From NCBI GenBank assembly GCA_021399435.1, contig JAJTUP010000037.1, positions 248,001 to 312,000 of the forward strand: a DNA stretch of 64,000 nt, written 5' to 3'. This document shows positions 22,247-34,347 of the stretch, one piece after another; the stretch's first letter is position 1, and every line of letters begins with the position of its first letter. The DNA is from Diaporthe sp. PMI_573 (Eukaryota; Ascomycota; Sordariomycetes; Diaporthales; Diaporthaceae). Both the position numbers and the translations under genes were made by a program. Under the pieces are notes generated by a model, which was given only the letters and a program-made list of their open reading frames with translations, made no database searches and was not told the DNA's origin.

Positions 22247-23936
22247 ATGACCGTTTCTACCACCTTATCTTCCACCGAGCCCTTGACCGTCTTGGTCTCG
22301 ACTCGTGCGGTGCTCACCCAGCCTGACGATAGCCTTATCTTGTCACCAGCAACAATATCAGTCTCCCCTTCCACTGGCAAGATCATCTCCGTAGTCCCAG
22401 AGGTGCTCCCACCGTCCGCCTTCCCACCATCGACCACATACGTGGACCATGGGTCCAAACTCATACTACCGGGCCTGGTGGACGCCCACGTCCACCTGAA
22501 CGAGCCCGGGCGGACAGAATGGGAGGGCTTCGCGACCGGGACTCGCGCTGCAGCATCTGGGGGCGTGACGACCGTCATCGACATGCCCTTGAATGCGATC
22601 CCGCCGACCACCACGGTTCGGGGCTTCGAGGAGAAGTTGGCTGCTAGCCAGGGGCAGTGCTGGGTCGATGTCGGCTTCTATGGCGGTGTGATTCCTGGTA
22701 ACGCGGACCAGCTGGTCCCGCTGGTGGAAATGGGTGTGAGGGGGTTCAAGGGCTTCCTGATCGAGAGTGGTGTAAGTGCTTTCCAGGTGTTGAACGATTA
22801 TGTGTGACGAGGGGCATCAGGGGAATACCACTAACACAGACGGGCTCCAGGTTGACGAGTTCCCTGCCATCTCCTCCACCGATATCGAGCACGCCATGCG
22901 CGCTCTCGCCGGGCGCCCGACAACCCTCATGTTCCACGCCGAGATGATCCCTCCCATCAGTGACAGCGTGGGAGACGCTGTCCAAGCATCAGAGCCGCCG
23001 CTCGCCCCCACAGGCCAGCTGACGTCTTACGACACCTTCCTCGACTCGCGGCCGCCTGTCTTCGAGACGTGCGCCGTGGAGGAGATCCTGTCGCTGGCCC
23101 ACCTGGCGCCACAGCTGCACCTGCACATCGTGCACCTGTCGGCGACCGAGTGCATCCCGATCCTGAAGCAGGCGAGGAAGAACGGGGTCAACATCACAGC
23201 CGAGACATGCTTCCACTACCTGGGCCTTGCCGCCGAGGACGTCGAGGACGGTGACACTCGTCACAAATGCTGCCCGCCCATCCGGTCGCGCATCAACCAG
23301 GCCGGCCTGTGGGAGGAGCTGTGCGCGGACTCCAACGAGAGCGTGATCAGGACCATCGTCTCGGACCACAGCCCCTGCACGCCGGAGCTGAAGCTCCTGC
23401 CGGGGCACCTGCAGCAGCAGCAGCACGCCGACGCCGTCGACGCCGTCGAGGGCACACTGATGCACTCGGACTCGGGCGTCGACGTCTCCATGCCGGGCGA
23501 GGAGGGAGCCAAGACCGACACGGGCGCGGGCGACTTCTTCGCCGCGTGGGGCGGCATCTCGTCCGTGGGGCTGGGGCTGCCGATCCTGCACACGACGGCC
23601 AAGGCCGGCAACAGGCCGCTGGAGATCGTCGACATCGTCCGGCTGTGCTCGCAGGCCACGGCGGCGCAGGTGGGGCTGTCCCACCGCAAGGGCGGCCTCA
23701 AGGTCGGGCTGGACGCTGACGTGTGCGTCTTCGACGACGCCGAGGAGTGGATACTCGGCTGCCGCGGCATGCACTGGAAGAACCGGTGCTCGCCGTGGGA
23801 GGGCAAGAGGTTCACGGGCCGGGTGCGGGAGACGTGGCTGCGCGGGCGCAAGGTGTATGAGCTCGGCGGCGCGAACGGTGGGTTCATGAGCGGATCACCC
23901 GTCGGGGAGGCTATCGTCGAGAAGAGGACGGTTTAG
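22247..23936 (+). CDS. Allantoinase
   Basis: Hydrolyses allantoin to allantoate in purine catabolism, letting the fungus use urate-derived nitrogen. Exons are 22247-22771 and 22851-23936, joined in phase 0 by a 79-base intron (GTAAGT to CTCCAG); 536 residues. Amidohydrolase features are all present: LPGLVDAHVHLNEPG with metal ligands His81 and His83, the lysine in GVRGFKGFLIESG (Lys168) that is normally carboxylated to bridge the two metals, FHAEM, LHIVHLSAT, ETCFHYL, and SDHSPC with the metal-binding aspartate. GDFFAAWGGISSVGLGLP near the C terminus is typical of allantoinases rather than dihydropyrimidinases. A slight expansion of 25 residues (QQQQHADAVDAVEG) sits before that block. No other purine-pathway gene is nearby. 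Confidence 0.95.
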
Positions 23937-24700
23937 GATGAGACTCGTTGGCATTTGCATGAAGGGTTTTTTTTTTGGGTTTTTTTTTTTCATTTTGTCA
24001 GTCGGGCATGGATGGGATTGGGGGCGGGGGCATCTATCACGAGGCGTTGCTTGGGCGGCTGCATTGCGTGGTGAAAGGGTTTCTTCAAGGTTGGAGGTTG
24101 GTTTGGAATCTGGGGACAGAATGCACGTGTATATGTAATAGTCCAGAGATGCATTTCAATCTGACTATGTCGTTTTATGATCGAGGTTGGAGGAAGAAAT
24201 TGCGTGACGTGACGTGCACGGAGAGTTTGCTCCTCATTGAGGTGCGGCTGACCCCTCGCGTTCTCCGCCCGTGACATGCAGTCGTGTGTCTTACCAGGAT
24301 CGGATGCACGTTGCTACTTTACCCGGCGGCTGGGTCATTCAGGAACCGTTATTTATATCTGCGGCTCGGATGAAGAATATCTATGGGCACTGGCTGTTAT
24401 CTGGGCGTGGATCCAATACTGGACTACGGGATGGGACTAAGTGTGGCTGGATTTCCACAAGAAACCATCTCAACCACTTCTCAGTAGCCATTGGACGACA
24501 AGCCTGTGAGCGGACACTTCCACAAACGCATGCAAAAGTCATGTTCGGTTCTTGTCAAAGATGATTCGGGCACGGCAGCCAATTGTGTGTGCGGGTATTT
24601 TGTTGAATTTTCCCTACAAATGCGGACTTCCGTATTCATGTGCAGATCCCTGCCCAAATAACCCCCAAGCGTACACAAGGTCAAAAGGAGCGCCTGCCCC
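23937..24700. other. Convergent 3' spacer with T-rich tract
   Basis: The allantoinase 3' end has two T runs within 23966-23990. No gene is recognised in the rest. Confidence 0.5.
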
Positions 24701-25826
24701 TCAAAACTTGTTCTGGTTCGCATTCTGCATCAACATGGTATTATCAGGCTTATACTTCTTGGAGACGAGGCGCACGTCATACTCGACGTCCAAGACGGCG
24801 CCGTTCTTCTCTTCCTTGACGGGGTTGAAGTAGAGCAGCAGGTCGGGCTTGACGGCGCAGGCGGTGTCGGTCTCGAGGTACTGGTCGTCGCTGGGGTACA
24901 GCTGGGCGGTGACGCCGACGTAGTCGTCGTGCGTGACCATCATGTGGATGTGGGCGGGCCTGTAGGGGTGGCGGCCCATGATGCGGAGGAGCTCGGCCGA
25001 GGGGCCGGAGGTGTCGATCGCGTACTCTGTCGGCTTGAGGCAGTAGAACCAGAACTTGCCGTCTGCGTCGGTGCGGAACTTGCCGCGGAGGTTGTGTCGG
25101 GTTTCTGAGAGCAACATGATTTAGCCGGTGTACAAGCAGGTGTGGTGTGTGCAGGATGGATGATACATACGGTTCTCAGGGTCAAAGACATCGTATTTGC
25201 CGTTTGTGCTGGCCTGCCACATGTCAAAGACGGCGTTGGGGATTCCCTTGCCCGTCTCGGCGTCCTTGATGACTCCGTGGAAGAAGGTGAGCTGCCCATC
25301 CGGGGGCATGTTCTGGACTACGCTGTCGCCGTTGTTGCGGAAGGGTGTCTCGGGCGACCAGAAGGGCCCGAGGATGGTGGACGATGTGGGCTCGGCGCCA
25401 TTGTCGGCCTGCACCTTGTGGTTGATCTCGTCGACGAGGCTGGAGACGGGGAAGACACCTGGGTTAGCCACGGGAGGATTCGACCGGGATATCTTATCTC
25501 CCAGGACTGCCGGGGCTCAAGACTCACGATTCGATACCGAGGATGTCGCATACCCGCCATGCCTCGTTGCGGTTCTTCTGGTAGGCCTGGCCGATGGCAT
25601 TTACGTAATTGACGCCAATGATCCACTCGTCCTGCTTCAGCTCGACCTCCCTGCAGAAGTCGTGCATGTGGCGGATCAGCGACGAAAGGATCTCCCTGTG
25701 CCTGGGCTGCGTCTCCGGGCTCATCAGGCCGATGACATGTTGTGTGAAGTTTGGGTCGTATTTGCTGTTGTTGTCCTTGGCGGCGGCGCTGTGGCCGTTG
25801 GTCGCGCTGGCGCCGTTGGTAGCCAT
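24701..25826 (-). CDS. Intradiol ring-cleavage dioxygenase (hydroxyquinol/catechol 1,2-dioxygenase type)
   Basis: Non-haem iron(III) enzyme opening catechol or hydroxyquinol rings in aromatic degradation. Minus-strand exons are 25528-25826, 25171-25439 and 24701-25104; introns run GTGAGT to CTCCAG and GTATGT to CTCTCAG; 323 residues. The first 100 residues form the helical dimerisation domain of catechol dioxygenases (QHVIGLMSPETQPRHREILS). The catalytic part has LGPFWSPETPF, DMWQASTNGKYDVFDPEN (first tyrosine ligand), FRTDADGKFWFYCLKPTEYAID (second tyrosine) and HPYRPAHIHMMV with the two histidine ligands. The start at MATNG was chosen. The frame is open upstream to an ATG at 26051 and would add an Arg-rich 75-residue leader that could be a mitochondrial presequence. 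Confidence 0.92.
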
Positions 25827-27895
25827 GGTGGCGGTAGAAGAAGCACGTATAGGTGATACAAATGGCGGGGTTCCGCGGGGCAGATTGGGGCGGCAGACAG
25901 ATCGTGTTGGGTGGGTATACAGCAGGCGGGAGTGAGGCTTCAAAGTCTTGGTGGTCACACAGGATGCGCAGACTCGGCGCAGAGGAGGAGCTGGCTCAAA
26001 GAGGATGGGTCTCTGGAGGGTGGTGATGGGGTTTAGAATTATTAGTCTCATGGTCGACTATTCCCACCGACGAGGAGGGCCTCAATGGCATTAAGTAGGC
26101 TAGGTAGGCTAGTGTCGCTTCCGACTGCTGAAGATCGAAAGTCCGGGGTCGTATGACGCGGCAGAGTGGGCGGCATCGAGGGTCCACGGGTGGCAGAGGA
26201 GCTCGGTATTTCGCCCGGGGCCAAGGGCTGAGGGGGTAAACTTCGATCCGGCCCTCCGCGATGGCCTCGGGCGGAGGGGCAAGCCGTCGACTGGACCCGT
26301 GGTTGCAATCGAGATGCCCGCACCCCTTTCAGCTCTTCTTGACCGTATTATGATGCTACCAAAGTACGTCTCATCATGGGTGGCAATTATAAATGCTCGC
26401 CCTCGCGGAGTTTGCATATATGCCCGACCACCGACCACCGAGTCTGCCGTCGGAGGGGTTACCAATTAGGAATGCATGCAGCTCACGACAACACGAGTGC
26501 ACACCTCGTCAAGGTTTCAAGGTCTGCTTCCATCGCTGCACAAAAACAATCTTCCGGGCATTTCCAGATGCAGCCTTTTCACCACACAGTTTAAGGAACA
26601 GACTGCACGCCGGCGTAAATTCATTTACGCGCTCGCGGGCAGGATTGCACGATCCTCGCGAGAATGCTTAGCCGCGGGGATTCCAGTTGACGCGGGCCAA
26701 TGCTGCGAGTGCAAGATGCGATGACCTGGAGCCGACCGACTAGGCCGACCAAGAGCCGCTGGCTGGAGTCGGTTGGAGGTCCCCTCCATCCCCTCCATCC
26801 CCTATCCGTGCTGGGTTCCGTGGTGGGTAATCGAAAACCGTAGGCCGTTCATAGGTCTGCGCCTGTGAGAGAAATCTGGGGCAAAATAGGTACCTAGGTA
26901 ATTAATGAGGAGCAGAGTCCCCCCTCAGTCCCCCACCCCCCATCGCCCATCCACCACCCCCACCTGCCGTCCAGGTTAAACCCCCGCGGTCCCAGTGTCG
27001 TATTCTCAAGTCATGTTCGGAATGCCAGCCGAGCGCCACCGTTGAGCCCTGACATTCCTGTCCAAGCAGAAACTCAATGGCTTGCCTGCTGTGTTACCGT
27101 CGACGAGATCTGCAGATTGAGTTTGTCCGAGCCGCAACCAGCAGTCTCCGACTCATGCAGTCCACCTGCACGTGCAGCACAGAGAACTGCTTGTCGTATT
27201 CTGCCCACCATGTCAAGGTAGGGTGGACCGGATAGAGTTCTGGAAGAAAAGAAAAGCCACATGCTTCTGCGTGTCCAAGATGCGGGGACCGAGGGAGCAT
27301 CCCGTGTCGACACAGGACAAATACCACGTCGAGAAAGCCTCGATACCACAATGCCATCTGGACATTTACCAGTCTCATCTCCCAATGGCTCAGGATGCCA
27401 CACCGGGCCGTTCAGATCCTTGGTTCAGCACCCGGGCCAAGAAACCCACCAACTCGGCAAAGGCCCAGAACGGGTCGTGCTTTGTACTCTTCAGTGTTAC
27501 ACTCATCATAACCCACAAGTGCCAAAGCGGTATGGTGGCTTAAGATCCTTCGCTTATGTTTTTCGCTTATGTTTTTCGCTTATGTTTTTCTAATGGGCCC
27601 CCTCCCTTTTCGTACTCGTTCCTGGGGGCCATGTGATTCCTCCTGTTGGTGGTATTCACCGACTGCTTACCATGTAGAGTATCCGAGCCTTGTTGGATTG
27701 ACAACCAGGCATCTCGCTCGCGGTGTTCTGATCCAGAGGCGACACCAATTGGCGGTATGCACACGACTTCGTTGTCTGCGTGACTTGACTCAGCAGTTGC
27801 CGAGATCAATTCGAGTGCCATCTACGCAAGCGCGAACATCTCTGTGGCACATCGTCTTGACCAAGAGCCCTCGAGGCTGACCATCGCTGCCCACC
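25827..27895. other. Two-kilobase intergenic region
   Basis: Divergent promoters of the dioxygenase (-) and the ABC transporter (+). It holds a 13-base tandem repeat (27551-27589). No gene is recognised; the short frames here have no coherent composition. Confidence 0.5.
27551..27589. repeat. 13-base tandem repeat, three perfect copies
   Basis: Three perfect copies of CGCTTATGTTTTT, about 300 bases upstream of the ABC transporter start codon. Confidence 0.97.
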
Positions 27896-30800
27896 ATGGA
27901 CTCAACCCTCGCCAGTGAGTCGGGAGGCTCAGATGATGCCGCATCGCAGCCTCAGCCTGAACGCCCGACCTCCTCGGTCCTAGACATGGACAAGATAGAC
28001 AAGGTCGACCGCGCCAGCTCCATCGCGACGAGCATGGACGTCCCGGCCGGCGGGCCCAATGCCCCCAATCTGTCTCTCGGCGTGGGAAACCACCTGAGTC
28101 TGGACGATGTTGCGCCAGTCCATGTCCACATCCGCAACCTCGACGTGACCGTGGACACGTCCCCTTCCGTCCTGGAGCCAGCCACGTACCCGGCACTGCT
28201 GAAGGACCGCCTCGGCGGCTCCAAGGCCAGAGCGGACCCATCATGGTACACCAAGGACCTGCTGTCTTCCGTCTCTGCGTCCCTCGCACCGGGCACCCTG
28301 ACAGCGATCCTAGGGGGTTCCGGCTCGGGCAAGACGACCCTGCTGAACACGATGTCTTCCAGGATAGCCTCGTCTCGCCTCAGCCAGTCTGGTAATATTC
28401 TCTTCAACTCCCAGCCGAACATCGACGCCATCCGCTCCGCATATGTGACCCAGACCGATATCCTGCTGCCCACCCTGACAGCGCGAGAGACGCTACAGTA
28501 CTCGGCCGATCTGCGTCTCCCGCCGCCCTCCACGTCCGACGAGCGGCGACGCGTCGTGGAGGAGGTCATCATGGAACTAGGCCTCAAGGAGGCGGCTGAC
28601 ACGCGCGTCGGGAGCACCACGCACCGCGGTCTGTCGGGCGGCGAGAAGCGGCGCGTCTCCATCGGCGTGCAGATGCTCGCAAACCCGAGCGTGCTCTTCC
28701 TCGACGAACCGACCACGGGCCTCGACGCCAGCAGCGCCTTCCAGCTCGTCCGCACCCTCAAGAACCTCGCCGCAAAGGGGCGCACCGTCATCGTCACCAT
28801 CCACCAGCCGCGCTCCGAGATATGGGGCCTGTTCGACAATATGATCCTCTTGTCACGGGGCGAGCCCGTCTACTCGGGCCCCGTGGTCGAGTGCCTGCCG
28901 TGGTTTGACGGGCTGGGCTTCAGGATGCCCCCGTTCGTCAACCCGGCTGAACACCTGGTCGACCTCGCGGCCGTGGACAACCGCACCCCTGAGCTGGAGG
29001 CCGAGAGTCTGGCGCGGGTGGAGCAGCTCAAGAGTGCGTGGAGAGAGGAGAATGAGAGGCGCTTCACGCCGACTGAGAAGGGGACGGAAGCGCCAGCAGA
29101 GCGCGGTATGATACTGAGGAGGCACACGAACGCGACCTCCTTCACCCGGCAGATGCGCGTCATGACGTCGCGCACCTTCAAGACAACATATAGAGACCCA
29201 ATGGGGATGATGGCCGCCATCATGCAGGCCATCATCATGGGGCTGTGCACGGGGTACATCTTCTATCAGCTGGGGCGGGACCAGGCCGGCATCCGGTCGC
29301 GGCAGGGCTTCCTGTACACCACCAGCGCCCTGGAAGGGTACCTCTTCCTCGTCTTCGAGGTGTACCGCCTGACACAGGAGATTGGCCTCTTCGACCGCGA
29401 GCACAGCGAGGGATGCGCCACGGCCCTACCTTTCCTCGTCTCTCGCCGGCTCGCGAGGTTCATCACCGAGGACTTCCCCGTCCCGCTCATCTTCGCCGTC
29501 ATCAGCTACTGGATGGCCGGGCTGGACCAGGAGCCCTCACGCTTCCTGACCTACTTTGGTATCGTGCTGCTCAACCATTACATCGCCGTCACATGCGCCA
29601 TGTGCTGCGTCACGGCCAGTCGGAATTTCGCCGGCGCGAGCTTGATTGCCAACCTGGCGTATACGCTGCAGTCGATGGCGTGTGGATATTTTATACAGAG
29701 CAACAGCATCGCAATCTGGCTTCGCTGGCTGAAGTACTTGACTTACACGGTGCGTCCCCTTTCTGTGCTGTGAGTGGCGGGTGATAGCTCATTGACATGA
29801 CCACAGTATTACGTCTTCAGTGCCCTCTGCGGGAATGAGTTCCACGACTCGTTCTACGACTGCCCTTACCCCGGCGGCGAGTCCAACCCGTCCTGCGTTC
29901 CTTATACTGGCTCATATATCATGAAGTCCCTCGGCTTCCCAAAGGACTGGCTGATAGCGCCCATCGTCATAGCGCTAGCCTTTGTGATCTTCTTCTACAT
30001 CCTGTCGTGGATCGGCCTCACCTTCGTGAAGAAGGAGATGACCATCGCACGGGCCCGCGTGTCGGAGAACGACTTCTCCGCCGGCAAGGAGAAGTTGGCC
30101 GCGCGTTCCATCGGGGAGGTCCGGACCATCGACGTCGGGCTGGAAAAGTTCGCTCTCGACCTGGACAAGAGGTCACCGTGGGGCAAGAAGCTACCTAGGA
30201 AGACGATCCTGCACCCGGTGACATCGACGTTCGAGGCGGGCAAGCTGAACGTGATCATGGGACCCAGCGGGAGCGGCAAAACGTCCCTCCTGAACGCCAT
30301 GGCTCTGCGGCTCAACAGCTCGCTGGGCACCAAGTACCGCCCGGCTGGCAAGCTGACGTTTAACGGCGCCGAGCCCTCCGACTCGGTCATCCGCTCGGTG
30401 TGCTCGTACGTCTGCCAGGACGACGACGCTCTCCTCCCGTCGCTCACCGTCCGCGAGACACTGCGCTTTTCGGCCGGGCTCCGTCTGCCCAGTTTCATGA
30501 GCAAGGCGGAGAAGAACCGCCGCGCCGAGGAGGTGTTGCTCAAGATGGGTTTGAAGGACTGCGCGGATAATCTTATCGGCAACGAGCTGGTGAAGGGAAT
30601 CTCTGGTGGTGAGAAGCGCCGCGTGACGATTGCTGTTCAGATCTTGACGGACCCTCGTATCTTGATGTTGGACGAGCCGACCAGCGGGCTGGATGCGTTC
30701 ACGGCCAATTCGATCATGGAGGTCCTGCGTGGCCTGGCCAATGAAGGCAGAACCCTGATCTTGTCCATCCATCAGGCCCGGTCGGACCTGTTCGGCCACT

Positions 30801-32095
30801 TCGGCAATGTATTGCTGCTCGCCAGAGGTGGCAAGTCCGTGTACAGCGGAGCAGCCGGTGAGATGTTGGGGTACTTTGCACGTGTGGGCAAGGATTGCCC
30901 GCGCAACACCAACCCTGCCGACTTCGTGATGGATCTGATCACAGTCGATCTGCAGCAACAGAGTCGGGAAGAGGAGACGAGGAGATCTGTCAATGTGCTG
31001 ATAGAAGCATGGGAGAAGAGCCTCGAGAACCCCCAGGTCCCTGATGCCCACATGGCCGCGGTTCAGGAGAGGCTGGAGCCCATCACCGAGGAGAAGAACA
31101 GCGGGTCTCCACGCCCGTCCCGAGACGGCAACCTCGCGGCCGCCACCAGCCAGCAAGGCCAACCACGACGATCCAACGGCAAGAGCCACCTCGCCACGCC
31201 CGCCGAGCTGGGCGCCCTCGTCCGCAAGCGCACGTCGTTCCTGGCCTCGTTCCCGCTGCTCCTTCACCGCGCAACCATCAACTTCCGGCGTCAGCCGCCG
31301 CTGATTATGGCACGGATAATGCAGGTGGTCGGGTTGGCGGTAGTGCTGACGGCCTTCTACGCGCCCCTTAAGTCAGACTACACCTCCGTGCAGAACCGGG
31401 TCGGCTTCGTGCAGCAGGTAAGCTCCTTCTACTTCATAGGGATGCTGCAGAACGTGGCCGTGTACCCTGCCGAGCGGGACGTCTTCTACCGCGAGCACGA
31501 CGACGGCGCCTACGGCGTCGAGGCCTTCCTTCTCACATACACAACGCTCGAGCTCCCCTTCGAGGTGTTGTCGACGCTGATCTACGGCGTGCTGGGGGAC
31601 CTTGCCGTCGGGTTCCCCCGGACCGCCGAGATGTACTTCGTGTGCGTGTTCGTGTGCTTCGGCATCGTCAGCTGCGGTGAGAGCCTGGGGATCATGTTTA
31701 ACACGCTCTTCTCCGACCACACCGGCTTCGCCGTCACGCTGACCAGCATCCTGCTCTCCGTGGCCAACATCATGGCCGGGATAATGAGCATCGACATGCC
31801 CCCGCTTTTTGACGCGTTTAACTACATCAGCCCCTGCCGGTATGCGGTGCGCGCCCTGGCGCCCGTGAGCCTGAGGGGCCAGCGGTTCAGCTGCGACGCG
31901 GACCAGACGCTGCCCGACGGGAGCTGCGTGCTTGGTACGGGCGAGCAGGTGCTGGCCCTGTACAGGCTGAATGTGGATGTCGTGGTCAACATTGCTGCGC
32001 TGGCGGGGATCATTGTTGCTTATCGGGTTGTTGCGTATCTGCTCTTGAGGCTGGTTCGTACCAAGTGGGAGAGGAGGGGCAAGCTAGTCAGGTAG
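27896..32095 (+). CDS. Full-length ABCG-family transporter (NBD-TMD twice)
   Basis: ATP-driven membrane exporter with two nucleotide-binding domains each preceding six membrane helices. Exon 1 is 27896-29749 and exon 2 29807-32095, joined in phase 0 by a 57-base intron; 1380 residues. The first domain has Walker A GGSGSGKTT near residue 140, signature LSGGEKRR near 246 and Walker B VLFLDEPTTGLD. The second has GPSGSGKTS near 770, ISGGEKRR near 883 and ILMLDEPTSGLD. Both halves keep canonical catalytic glutamates and H-loop histidines (IHQ), so both ATP sites look competent, unlike PDR-type pumps. This points to the WHITE/ABCG group with duplicated half-transporters rather than the PDR group. 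The substrate cannot be told from sequence; roles in sterol, pigment or drug export are possible. Confidence 0.95.
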
Positions 32096-33022
32096 AGATG
32101 AGGTTGCAAGGCCTTCCTGTTCTTCATGTGATGGTTTGGGATGTTAGCAGTTGGGTTTGGGTCAGGCAGCGTGCGATATAACTCGTTGAATGCAAGAAGG
32201 GGAGGAGGGGCTACTTCAGTAGGTGCTCAGGTACGATCAGACTGAATTCACTTATAGCTTGCCCCCCAAGACGTCACACACCCAAGTCGTCCCCTCTTTA
32301 TAAGGATGCAAAACCGTCTGATTTCCACCACCGAGCGAGGTGTTGTTGGCGCAATCGTTTCAAGCTTCACGGCTCCCTTTTCAGGCTACGGTTCCCCAGC
32401 ATCTCGAAGGTGCCCTGTTCAATTCCTGGGACTTGGCATTTTCTGCTCCCCTTTTTTTCCTTTTTTTGTCCCCCTTTTTTGTCCCCCTTTTCCCCCCCCT
32501 TCTCTCTTCCCCCCTCTATGCATCTCCCTCCCTCTCTCCATGCCTAACTCTTTACTATTCCTTTTTACCATTCTCTATGAATATGCTGGTTGTGGCATAC
32601 GTGTTTGTTTGTTCTGACTTAGGGAGTAAGCAAACTTTAATCTCCTTGGAGCAACCATGTGAGGATTTTGAGCAGGCACAGAGGTATAGTAGTACGATTT
32701 GTATTTCAGTTAATGTGCTCTCTAGAGGCAACCTTAAGATTCCTGGCCATGGATATCCTTGTACAGGAGAATCCAGTCTCCGTAGTCTTCTGCCCAGTCC
32801 ACATTTGCAAATATTCTTCAGCGAATCTGGCCATCGCTAGATGCAATCGCTATTTACTCATCATCGTACAGGAGAGCCTAGTCCCAGTGGGTCCTCTGGA
32901 AAAATTGCGCACAAGAAGCGTCCGAAGCTAGTCTCCGAGCGACTGGGCATAAGCGATCGTCAGATTGGAGGAAGACAGTGGACCAGAGTGTTCAGTCCCA
33001 GCCTTATTTGTTGTGACATCCC
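32096..33022. other. Convergent 3' spacer with pyrimidine tract
   Basis: A strongly C/T-rich stretch lies at about 32440-32560. Open frames across it are low-complexity and not supported. No gene is recognised. Confidence 0.5.
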
Positions 33023-34042
33023 TTAAGACCTACGCAAGGCATCCCAATTCCTCCTGCCTCCCTTTGCCTCTGCAAGTCGCTCCGGAAGCTCGATTCGATC
33101 ATTCGGACGAGGAGGTGAGAGAGGCGGTCGCGGCTCGACTCGTTGCTGCTCAATTCGTTGCTTTTTCCGGACGTTGGAAGAGGGACGATACGTGTCAGCT
33201 TTGCGCTTGCGCTTGCGGTTGTTGGACTTGCGCTTCTCAACGCCGTTGGCCCAGCCCCTTCGACGCGATTGGGTCCTACCTGATGAAGGAGCGTTGTTAG
33301 ATATGCACATGGGTATTTGAAATGACAGAAAAGAAGAAAACATACACATACCACGGGCTTCGTGGTCGTGCAGCTTCTGACGCTCTGGCTGGAAATACTC
33401 AAACGACTCCACATCGCTTGGGTCATTCTCCCCATACCAGACAGATAACTTGTCAATTTTGCCGTTCAGATCGCTGCTATTGTTCCGTTTCCCATTGGAT
33501 TGGTCGAAGTCGAGGCTTGCGCTTACCAGCATGAGGGTGACATGACGAACGAGACGCAGGCTCAGGTCTTTGGCAAGAAACGACTCCTCAATGACGGCTT
33601 GCCAGTGGCGGTTGCGACGCTCCTGGAGGCTCATGCGCTGCGGATCCCCCTCCTTCTTCGTGCGCAGATCACGATGCTTCAAGACGACATCCAGGAACAC
33701 GCAAATTGTATTCGCCGTCGTTGTCTTGCCCAGGCGGTCCACTCTGAAGTTGCTTCCTCTCGCGACAGCCTTGAAGAACTTTTCGGCGTCGGTGTCGTTG
33801 TCAAACCATTTGTATGGAATGCGGAGGTTGTTTTTCGGGATCAAAGACAACAAACGCTGCTGAGCGTCCTGAACGGGCTCATCCACGAATTGACCGTTGC
33901 GCTTCTTCTCGGCGACCCTCTCTTCCTCCTGCATCTCTTCTGTGATGACGCGATACTTCGGGCCATGAAGGTCGGGGTCCCAATCGTCTCCGGACGGCTC
34001 GCCCAGCTCCTCAGGCGCGATCAATCTGAGAATGTTCGGCAT
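33023..34042 (-). CDS. Uncharacterised basic protein
   Basis: Exons are 33352-34042 and 33023-33279, 315 residues; the ATG at 34040-34042 starts MPNILRLIAPEELGE. The 72-base intron (GTATGT to CATCAG with a CTAAC branch site) is a multiple of three and has no stop, so retention would insert 24 residues without breaking the frame. A central region reading RIPYKWFDNDTDAEKFFKAV, then NTICVFLDVVLKHRDLR, may be a small folded domain. The last 90 residues are very basic with two candidate nuclear localisation signals (RKSNNRKRKRK and NVRKKQR). No known family is recognised. The position opposite the first BTB gene, with starts 305 bases apart, suggests a shared promoter. Confidence 0.7.
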   Translation of the reverse strand: MPNILRLIAPEELGEPSGDDWDPDLHGPKYRVITEEMQEEERVAEKKRNGQFVDEPVQDAQQRLLSLIPKNNLRIPYKWFDNDTDAEKFFKAVARGSNFRVDRLGKTTTANTICVFLDVVLKHRDLRTKKEGDPQRMSLQERRNRHWQAVIEESFLAKDLSLRLVRHVTLMLVSASLDFDQSNGKRNNSSDLNGKIDKLSVWYGENDPSDVESFEYFQPERQKLHDHEARGMCMFSSFLSFQIPMCISNNAPSSGRTQSRRRGWANGVEKRKSNNRKRKRKADTYRPSSNVRKKQRIEQQRVEPRPPLSPPRPNDRIELPERLAEAKGGRRNWDALRRS

Positions 34043-34347
34043 CGTGAGGAACGGTAATGGAGATAGACTTGGAGGTAGGTCGAAGAATAGGCTGCCTGAG
34101 CGTCTGCGGGTGGAAGGACTGTCAAGTGGTGAAACTGCTGGCAAGACTACCGCTTCCTTCTGACCCACCTCAAAATTAATTCAAATCGTTTGCATCGCAG
34201 CTAGAGAGTCAATTCACTTGGCCAGATTTTCAAGCATTCGCTTGAGCCCTTGCACCCCATCCCATTTGACCTTTCCTTTGCGACCCCCGCGAGCACCAGT
34301 ATCTCCTCACACCTCCACTACTCCCTTCCATTTAACAAACGCTCGCA
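34043..34347. promoter_or_regulatory. Divergent promoter between the basic-protein gene and BTB gene 1
   Basis: A 305-base interval separates the two start codons. The plus-strand side is CT-rich close to the BTB start (ACTCCCTTCC), as is common in fungal core promoters. No TATA box is evident. Confidence 0.4.

Noticed and set aside
22989..23774. 261-codon minus-strand ORF opposite allantoinase
   Set aside because: Caused by strong G/C at third positions of the sense gene; residues are Arg/Gly/Val-rich with no domain.
30191..31267. 358-codon minus-strand ORF opposite the ABC transporter
   Set aside because: Antisense shadow over the second nucleotide-binding domain; no independent character.
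32306..32617. TATA-preceded ORF of 103 codons
   Set aside because: Most of it is a pyrimidine tract giving runs of Phe, Pro, Leu and Ser; low-complexity artefact.
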